Source: Armatimonadota bacterium
Lineage (GTDB): Bacteria > Armatimonadota > Hebobacteria > Hebobacterales > WVXJ01
Direction: 5' to 3'
Assembly (NCBI GenBank): GCA_011773575.1
Contig: WVXJ01000084.1
Span: 4,599-10,252, forward strand
DNA: 5,654 nt
The position numbers and the translations under genes were made by a program. Of the stretch, positions 1 through 4,415 are shown in pieces. Numbering within the stretch: the stretch's first letter is position 1; each line of letters opens with the position of its first letter. The notes below the pieces were generated by a model. The model had not been told where the DNA came from. It did no database searches and was given only the letters and a program-made list of their open reading frames with translations.

Positions 1-795
1 AAACAACGCCGCGCCTGGTATGAGGCCCGCATCTTCCTCGCGCGGCACCAGGAGCGCATCCGCCTCGCCCAGAAAGTCTACGACCTTCTCCAGCCGGGAG
101 GACTGCCGGCCCTGCCAAGCCTCGATCTGGGAGTGCGCTTTCGGCCCGCCGGTACCGCCGTTGCCGGTGACTATTATGAGATAATCCCCTTTTCCGATGA
201 GAAGATCGGGATCGCGGTGGCCGATGTCGCCGGAAAACTGGAACCGGGGCTTGTGAAACTTCCCATCTTCAAGTCCGCCCTCCGCGTCGCCGCCAGAACC
301 AGCCGCTCACCCGCCAAACTCCTGGAGGAGACCAACCGCGTCCTCTATCCCGAACTCCAGCCGGAGATGTTCATTTCCCTCTCCTATGGCCTCATTGACT
401 TGCAGCAAATGACCTTCTCTTGCGCAGTCGCGGGCCAGGAGCCGCCTTTACTTATCCGCGGCGCCGACCGTCAGATAGTGGATATTCCCGCTTCCGGTAT
501 CGTGCTGGGGGTCATGCCGGATGCCTCCTATGATGAACATACCGCCCAACTCTCACCCGGAGATACACTGGTCTTCTTCACTGACGGCGTGGTCGAAATC
601 CAGAACCGGGACGGTGAGGAGTTTGGCTCCTCACGGCTTTGCCAGGCGGCCAACGCGGCAGATGCCCGCGATCTCTCCGCCCAGGATCTCGCCAACCGGC
701 TCATGGAACTCGTCATCGGCTTCTCCAGCCCGCACGGCCGCAAGGATGACATGACCATCCTGGTCGCCAAGGTCCCCTCCTCTCCCGGCCAGTGA
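1..795 (+). CDS. SpoIIE/RsbU-type PP2C serine/threonine phosphatase, C-terminal part (5' end outside window)
   Basis: The reading frame is open from base 1, so the 264 residues seen are the C-terminal end of a longer protein; the in-frame GTG at 133 lies inside the domain and is not the start. Residues 1-40 resemble the helical linker (AQKVYDLLQP) that normally precedes this phosphatase fold. The SpoIIE domain follows: RPAGTAVAGDYYE (48-60), IAVADVAGK (71-79), MFISLSYGLIDL, AGQEPP (144-149), the LGV and PGD motifs, FFTDGVVE (D195) and KDDMT (D249/D250). D57, D75, D195 and D250 sit at the acidic metal-binding positions of PP2C enzymes, so activity is plausible. Members of this family dephosphorylate phosphoserine/threonine, classically on anti-sigma-factor antagonists, and usually carry an N-terminal sensor (GAF, PAS, HAMP or response-regulator receiver). 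That part is missing here, so the input signal is unknown. Oddities: AGD replaces GGD, ADVAGKL replaces the usual GDVSGHG-like block, and AGQ replaces AGH. Family assignment is firm; the substrate is unknown. Confidence 0.93.
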   Translation, partial: KQRRAWYEARIFLARHQERIRLAQKVYDLLQPGGLPALPSLDLGVRFRPAGTAVAGDYYEIIPFSDEKIGIAVADVAGKLEPGLVKLPIFKSALRVAARTSRSPAKLLEETNRVLYPELQPEMFISLSYGLIDLQQMTFSCAVAGQEPPLLIRGADRQIVDIPASGIVLGVMPDASYDEHTAQLSPGDTLVFFTDGVVEIQNRDGEEFGSSRLCQAANAADARDLSAQDLANRLMELVIGFSSPHGRKDDMTILVAKVPSSPGQ

Positions 796-895
796 CAGTC
801 AAGCGATCTCCAAGGATTCGCTCCCCCGCCCGCATCACTTGAATCTTCGAATCTCGTGTAAAAGCCACCCTCGAACAGCCGCGGCCATCTGTGAA

Positions 896-925
896 TTGAC
901 GGTTTCCACCCGCTGATGCTATCAT
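896..925 (+). promoter_or_regulatory. Predicted sigma70-like promoter for the L25 gene
   Basis: A TTGACG hexamer at 896-901 (5/6 match to TTGACA) and a TATCAT hexamer at 920-925 (5/6 match to TATAAT) are separated by 18 bases. Transcription would start near 931-933, right at the ribosome binding site, giving a leader of only about 10 bases before the ATG at 943. It lies in the only sizeable gap between the phosphatase and L25 genes, so L25 probably has its own promoter. Prediction by eye only. Confidence 0.5.
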
Positions 926-931
926 CCCTCC

Positions 932-937
932 AGGAGG
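932..937 (+). promoter_or_regulatory. Ribosome binding site that fixes the L25 start
   Basis: A perfect AGGAGG lies 5 bases before the ATG at 943. The in-frame upstream ATG at 916 has no such site and falls inside the predicted promoter. The start at 943 also gives the N-terminus expected for the family. Confidence 0.85.
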
Positions 938-942
938 AAGAG

Positions 943-1641
943 ATGGAAAGAGAAAGCATCAGTGCGGCCACCCGCAAGGAGATCGGAAAAAGTGCGGCTC
1001 GGCACCTCCGCGCAAAGGGTCAAGTCCCGGCAGTGCTCTATGGCCGGGGGAGAGCCCCGGTCGCCCTGGAGGTTGATGTCCGCCAGATGTCGGCCGCGCT
1101 GGCGGGAGGGAAATACTCAACCCATGTCTTCGACCTGCAAGTCTCCGATGAAGGCGCCTCCCAGCCGTCGGTCACCGTCATGATAAAAGAGGTGCAGCGG
1201 GATCCGATTACCAGCACGCTTTTCAACATCGATTTCCATGCTATTTCTCTCACGGAGAAGGTGCAGGCGCAAGTGCCGGTGGTACTGACAGGCGAGCCTG
1301 TCGGTGTGAAACAAGGCGGAATACTGGAGCGGTTGCATTCTGAAATCTCGGTCTCCTGTTTGCCCACGAGCATCCCTGAACAAGCGGAAGTGGATATTTC
1401 CGCGATGGAGATTGGGGACAGCATCCACGCCAGTGCCCTGACTTTGCCGTCCGATGTGGAACTGCTGACCTCTCCGGAGGAAGTGCTCGCCATCCTCGCG
1501 CCGCCGGCCAAGGTGGTGGAGGAAGTCCCTGCCGCTGTGGCAGAGGGCGAAGAAGAGGCGGCGGAACCGGAAGTCACCGCCCAGAAAGGCGAAGCCCCCG
1601 CTCCCGAAGAGGAAGAGAAGAAGCCGGAGAAGGAAGAGTAA
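943..1641 (+). CDS. rplY: 50S ribosomal protein L25, long form (general stress protein CTC / TL5 type)
   Basis: This 232-residue protein binds 5S rRNA in the large ribosomal subunit. Residues 4-98 form the L25 RNA-binding domain, with the hallmark GKSAARHLRAKGQVPAVLYG at 15-34 and the block IKEVQRDP (81-88) ... NIDFHAIS (95-102). Residues 106-186 form the C-terminal beta domain of the CTC/TL5 class (VPVVLTGEPVGVKQGGIL and the DIS...GDSIH region), which the short E. coli L25 lacks. From about 187 to the end is a low-complexity tail rich in Glu, Ala, Pro and Lys, probably disordered; such tails are common in long L25 proteins. The start is set by AGGAGG at 932-937. L25 is often followed by pth (peptidyl-tRNA hydrolase), but here it is followed by a hairpin and an unrelated lipoprotein gene. 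A promoter at 896-925 probably drives it alone. Confidence 0.96.
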   Translation: MERESISAATRKEIGKSAARHLRAKGQVPAVLYGRGRAPVALEVDVRQMSAALAGGKYSTHVFDLQVSDEGASQPSVTVMIKEVQRDPITSTLFNIDFHAISLTEKVQAQVPVVLTGEPVGVKQGGILERLHSEISVSCLPTSIPEQAEVDISAMEIGDSIHASALTLPSDVELLTSPEEVLAILAPPAKVVEEVPAAVAEGEEEAAEPEVTAQKGEAPAPEEEEKKPEKEE

Positions 1642-1689
1642 TCAGCGCGGCGGGTTCTCCATCTGCCGAGTCTTGAGAGGTTTATCGTC

Positions 1690-1712
1690 TGCCGGCCGTT
1701 TCTCGGCCGGCA
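1690..1712 (+). terminator. Probable intrinsic terminator after the L25 gene
   Basis: A perfect 8-bp GC stem (GCCGGCCG at 1691-1698 with CGGCCGGC at 1704-1711), extended by one T-A pair, closes a 5-base loop (TTTCT). It is followed by a short imperfect T-rich stretch (CGTTTCTTAT). It lies 48 bases after the L25 stop and 13 bases before the next ribosome binding site. The weak T tract leaves room for partial readthrough into the lipoprotein gene. Confidence 0.65.
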
Positions 1713-1725
1713 CGTTTCTTATAGT

Positions 1726-1731
1726 AAGGAG
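1726..1731 (+). promoter_or_regulatory. Ribosome binding site of the lipoprotein gene
   Basis: AAGGAG lies 7 bases before the ATG at 1739. A competing ATG at 1735, in another frame, is only 3 bases from the site and does not give the lipoprotein reading frame, so 1739 is preferred. Confidence 0.75.
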
Positions 1732-1738
1732 ACGATGA

Positions 1739-2392
1739 ATGAACAGAATCCTGTTGATAGCAGTATCTTTGATGTCTCTGGGAGTACTCTGGGGCGGCTG
1801 TGGATCTTCGACTCAGCAGGCGCAAGAAGATTCTCTCGCAAACCGGCAAATCGCATCCGCGCAGAAGATCTCGCTCAGGATGACTCTGGTCGGCTTTCCC
1901 GATGTAGAGACTGAGGCATCACGGAACGTGAATGATGTGTTCGACCAGGTGCTTTATCGCTACAAACAGGAGCACCCCGGTATCTCCTTCGTCCTCACCA
2001 TCACCGATGATTTGCCGACCCCCGACAACATCGCGACCAGCAACATCGTAGCGCAGCCGGACTTGGCGCTGATTCCCGCACACTCCCTCGCCTATCTTGT
2101 GGACCAAGGTGGAATAGAGCCTCTCGGCGCGCGGCTCTCGGCTGAGTGGCTGGAATCCTTTCCTGAGGAATCCCTCGCCCAGTGCTATGCGGCGGATGTT
2201 ATCTTCGCCATCCCCTGGCTGGAAGCGGAGAAACCGGAAGATGACTGGCTGCTTATCTCATTCGCCCTCAGCCAGCATAAGCCCGAAGCGGTTGAGGTGA
2301 TGAAGTTCCTCGCCGCCGATGACACCGCCTTGGAAAGGATGTCCGAGGCCACCGGCCTTCGCCCTGCGAAAAAGGGATTGGCGGCCGAGTAA
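1739..2392 (+). CDS. Lipoprotein resembling an internally shortened family-1 extracellular solute-binding protein
   Basis: The 217-residue product begins with a lipoprotein-style signal (MNRILLIAVSLMSLGVLWGGC), with the likely lipidated Cys at 21. Trp at position -3 of the lipobox is unusual. Residues 44-130 resemble the N-lobe of sugar-type ABC substrate-binding proteins: a strand (ISLRMTLVGF), a helix ending in YRYKQEHPGI (the common 'hPgi.V' motif), QPDLALIP, then YLVDQGGIEPLG. Residues 149-160 (CYAADVIFAIPW) match the 'Y.g.iyaiPw' segment. Immediately after it the protein passes to a segment typical of the C-terminal end of the family (KPEAVEVMKFLAADD ... ATGLRPAKK, residues 181-212). About half of a normal protein of roughly 400 residues is therefore missing, including most of the second lobe. 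The frame is intact with a good ribosome binding site, so it may be a functional small derivative or a decaying remnant kept in frame. No permease or ATPase gene is adjacent. Substrate unknown; the family call is by motif only. Confidence 0.7.
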   Translation: MNRILLIAVSLMSLGVLWGGCGSSTQQAQEDSLANRQIASAQKISLRMTLVGFPDVETEASRNVNDVFDQVLYRYKQEHPGISFVLTITDDLPTPDNIATSNIVAQPDLALIPAHSLAYLVDQGGIEPLGARLSAEWLESFPEESLAQCYAADVIFAIPWLEAEKPEDDWLLISFALSQHKPEAVEVMKFLAADDTALERMSEATGLRPAKKGLAAE

Positions 2393-2399
2393 TCCCACC

Positions 2400-2957
2400 T
2401 CAAGCCTCGGCAAGCGCACCCTTCCTCTCCTGGTAATACTCTTCCCGCATCACCAGGGTGTTGGCGATCTTATCATGATACCCCTGATGTTTCCTGTCAA
2501 CCATGATCCACATCAGACCCATCACGCAGAACGCCGTGATGAGTATCTGCACGATCTCGCTTACTGAAATGGGCCCGTAGAAGACAACTGGTATCCAATA
2601 AGCAACGGTTCGTAGCAGTGCCCGCCCGAAACCTATGTCTGAGCCGTCAAGCTTCGTTATCCTGATATGCAAGGCCATCATGCCCACTGTGCGGCCGTAA
2701 AGTCCCAACATCAGGACAATATAGACGAAGAGAAGACTGTTCGACAGCGCCCTTCGCCACGGTTCGGGTTCGTTCAGAAGGCAGGCCGAAGAGGAATCAC
2801 CTGCGGCGCACGCCAAGAGCGGCGGACAGAGTGCAATCCAGATAGGCAAGAAGAGCAAGCCGTCTATGAACCCTGCAATCCCCCGCCGGAGCAAACCCGC
2901 GGTCTCTTTGTCCAGGTCGTGAATCTTCTCACTTCCGGCAGCCGCGCTATCCATCAT
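2400..2957 (-). CDS. RDD family integral membrane protein
   Basis: The product is 185 residues long. The name-giving features are visible: RR at 24-25 followed by GIAGFID with D32 at the start of the first membrane helix (about 27-52), a second helix (about 71-87), then GRTVGMMALHIRI (88-100) and LDGSDIGFGRALLR (103-116). A further hydrophobic region spans 118-152, and the terminal motif is DRKHQGYHDKIANTLV (154-169). RDD proteins are small inner-membrane proteins, mostly of unknown role; some are linked to ion transport, but nothing here shows that. The first periplasmic-side loop carries extra Cys residues (44, 50, 59). An in-frame GTG at 2984 would lengthen it by 9 residues, but it overlaps the end of the upstream gene. 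AAGGAG at 2964-2969, 6 bases before the ATG at 2957, decides the start. It is the last gene of the minus-strand cluster, 16 bases after paralog A. Family call firm, function unknown. Confidence 0.9.
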   Translation of the reverse strand: MMDSAAAGSEKIHDLDKETAGLLRRGIAGFIDGLLFLPIWIALCPPLLACAAGDSSSACLLNEPEPWRRALSNSLLFVYIVLMLGLYGRTVGMMALHIRITKLDGSDIGFGRALLRTVAYWIPVVFYGPISVSEIVQILITAFCVMGLMWIMVDRKHQGYHDKIANTLVMREEYYQERKGALAEA

Positions 2958-2963
2958 GGCACT

Positions 2964-2969
2964 CTCCTT
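2964..2969 (-). promoter_or_regulatory. Ribosome binding site of the RDD gene
   Basis: On the minus strand AAGGAG precedes the ATG at 2957 by 6 bases. It sits in the 16-base gap after the TAG stop of paralog A (2974-2976), consistent with a polycistronic message. Confidence 0.8.
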
Positions 2970-2973
2970 GTCT

Positions 2974-4362
2974 CTAGTGGACACACTGAATTACAATGTC
3001 ACTTTCCTCGTACCGCCCGGGAGCCGGGGGCTCGCCGCCGTCGTCCTCCAAGTCGTACCCCCAACTGTACAGCAGAAAGCCTTCACCTTCCCGATGATAT
3101 ACGAGGGCCTCGCCCGAAGCAGGATCTTCCGGCAAGGCGCGGCCCACGAACTTCTCCAACTCCGCCAGCGAACCCGGGTATATCCCGCGCTCTGCTTTAT
3201 AGGCCTTGAGCAGCAGTGAGACTTCGGCAAGCCGCAGTTGTGCAATGGCACCATCTCGTTTCATCTGTGCGCGCGAAAAAACCGGCATGAGTATTGCGGT
3301 TATCACGCGGGGCGGTAGCGAGATGTTCCGGAGCGATCCAACTTCTTCATCAACCGATGGCTCGATGGATATGACCTCTCGGTAGGGCAGTGACGCCTCC
3401 CTGATAACTCGCCCCATCAATTCAAGATAAGTTAGTTCGTCAGATGCCAACCACCACTTCACAAAAGAGTTCATTCCAGGTGCCTTCCCAGCCGGGTGCT
3501 TACCAGCCTTTCTAGGCGTTGACTCTTCCAATGGAACGCTGAGTTCGGCCAATCCCCGAATAGGATCAGGGTCAGATCTCACCACATTGAAAGCAGAGCG
3601 GCCGAGAGTGCGTTCACCCTTCATCGCCTCTATGTAACCAGGGATGAGTTCAATCCCCCTAATCTCTTCAGCGATAGAGAGGCATACTTCGCTTGAAGGC
3701 TGAGAATCTCTCAAGATCGCGCTCAGAGGTCTTGACGCAATGGCGATGATTGCATAGCCAACCAACTGCCCTATGAGGGATGGTTCGTCCGCGGCATTGC
3801 AGAGGCGGAAGTTGGTGCTGCAGGCCCCAACCGCTTCATCCACACGGCCCGCGTGCAGTAACATCATGCTCTCAAATGACAAGAGCCTTGAACACTCCCG
3901 CAACTTGGCGAATTCAGGGTACAGGAGGAACATACCCTTGCTCCAATCCCTCTGAAAATCACACTCCGGCATCTCCACTGCTTGGTGAACCAGTTCCAGC
4001 GCCCGCTTGTTGCGGCGCAAAATGCCTTCGGCTTGGGCTGCAATCACAGGGTCATCCAGCCTCACTTCTCCGAAGGCTATGTCGCGTATGAACTTGCGTT
4101 CCTCTTCTGACAACTCTGCCTCAGCCATCTCATCGAATGCCTGCCGATAAACGAGGGCGGCGTTTTGTTCATCCGGAATAGGTGGTTTGGCGAGTTGGGT
4201 CATCTCAACCGGATCGCCTGTGGCCGCAATCTGCTTCAAGGCCTCATCCAGGCGCTCCTCAGCCTGCCCTGCCAGTACGACCAGAATAAAGGGCGAAAGC
4301 GCCAACAGCGCGGCTAGCACAAATAATGTCCACTTTCCCGCACGTAACAGTTTTCTGCCCAT
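2974..4362 (-). CDS. Uncharacterised membrane-anchored protein with GspG-like C-terminal domain (paralog A)
   Basis: I do not recognise a named gene. The 462-residue product has a basic N-terminus (MGRKLLRAGK) and one hydrophobic helix at about 11-31, read as a membrane anchor or uncleaved signal, so the bulk is probably outside the cytoplasm. A charged helical region follows. A block around 59-78 (KPPIPDEQNAALVYRQAFDE) resembles the start of many hypothetical proteins in large-genome bacteria. Residues 149-190 look like a TPR-type helical hairpin (SFESMMLLHAGRVDEAV). A second hydrophobic stretch (196-210) is probably buried helix. Residues 373-454 (LRLAEVSLLLKAYKAERGIYPGSLAEL ... DPASG ... 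LLYSWGYDLEDDGGE ... SDI) resemble the soluble part of the type II secretion pseudopilin GspG, but there is no prepilin cleavage site. The start at 4362 is chosen for its AAAGGGAGA ribosome binding site, 7-base spacing and the anchor; a GTG at 4428 would overlap the upstream gene. It lies 53 bases after paralog B and 16 bases before the RDD gene. Confidence 0.82.
   Translation of the reverse strand: MGRKLLRAGKWTLFVLAALLALSPFILVVLAGQAEERLDEALKQIAATGDPVEMTQLAKPPIPDEQNAALVYRQAFDEMAEAELSEEERKFIRDIAFGEVRLDDPVIAAQAEGILRRNKRALELVHQAVEMPECDFQRDWSKGMFLLYPEFAKLRECSRLLSFESMMLLHAGRVDEAVGACSTNFRLCNAADEPSLIGQLVGYAIIAIASRPLSAILRDSQPSSEVCLSIAEEIRGIELIPGYIEAMKGERTLGRSAFNVVRSDPDPIRGLAELSVPLEESTPRKAGKHPAGKAPGMNSFVKWWLASDELTYLELMGRVIREASLPYREVISIEPSVDEEVGSLRNISLPPRVITAILMPVFSRAQMKRDGAIAQLRLAEVSLLLKAYKAERGIYPGSLAELEKFVGRALPEDPASGEALVYHREGEGFLLYSWGYDLEDDGGEPPAPGRYEESDIVIQCVH
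3194..3237 (-). repeat. 44-base block identical to 4636-4679
   Basis: The bases are identical to those at 4636-4679 in paralog B. After one mismatch another 8 bases match. The block codes for most of LRLAEVSLLLKAYKA, the helix leading into the GspG-like domain. Identity includes all synonymous positions, unlike the flanking sequence. Confidence 0.9.
3836..3878 (-). repeat. 43-base block identical to 5272-5314
   Basis: The bases are identical to 5272-5314 in paralog B. The block codes for the FESMMLLHAGRVD region of the TPR-like hairpin. Confidence 0.9.
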
Positions 4363-4369
4363 TCCCGTT

Positions 4370-4377
4370 CTCCCTTT
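4370..4377 (-). promoter_or_regulatory. Ribosome binding site that fixes the paralog A start
   Basis: On the minus strand AAAGGGAG lies 7 bases before the ATG at 4362. This supports that ATG over the upstream in-frame GTG at 4428, which has no such site and lies within the last codons of paralog B. Confidence 0.6.
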
Positions 4378-4415
4378 ACTGTCTGTGAACTGGGCCAAGC
4401 CGGTCAAACCACTAT

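Larger units (their letters stand above)
2974..4218 (-). repeat. Tandem gene duplication, unit A
   Basis: This stretch of paralog A aligns with 4416-5654 in direct orientation at an offset of 1442 bases near the 3' ends of the genes and 1436 bases further upstream. The 6-base change matches the single 2-codon gap. Both units end in nearly the same bases, coding for DIVIQCV plus one residue and a TAG stop. Confidence 0.85.

Noticed and set aside
133..135. GTG as start of the phosphatase gene
   Set aside because: The frame is open to base 1 and the upstream residues match the linker preceding SpoIIE domains; the GTG lies in the first strand of the domain.
802..822. Imperfect hairpin just after the phosphatase stop (AGCGATC ... 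GATtCGCT) as a terminator
   Set aside because: The stem is 7 bp with a bulge and is followed by C-rich sequence with no T tract; too weak to annotate.
916..918. ATG as start of L25
   Set aside because: It has no ribosome binding site and overlaps the predicted promoter; AGGAGG points to the ATG at 943.
528..977. Minus-strand open frame of 149 codons opposite the phosphatase end and the L25 start
   Set aside because: The translation is a Ser/Arg/Trp-rich low-quality sequence with no motifs, antisense to a well-supported gene and across a promoter.
1038..1577. Minus-strand open frame of 179 codons opposite L25
   Set aside because: It is a shadow of the L25 gene; the Ser/Thr-rich product has no recognisable domain.
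2982..2984. GTG as start of the RDD protein
   Set aside because: It overlaps the stop of paralog A and lacks a ribosome binding site; AAGGAG at 2964-2969 points to the ATG at 2957.
2667..3209. Plus-strand open frame of 180 codons opposite the RDD and paralog A genes
   Set aside because: It spans two convincing minus-strand genes and their junction; the product is Pro/Arg/His-rich with no motifs.
4380..4407. Minus-strand TTGACC in the gap between paralogs B and A as a promoter -35 element
   Set aside because: No acceptable -10 element is found at 16-18 bases (AGACAG-like sequence only); cotranscription with B is simpler.
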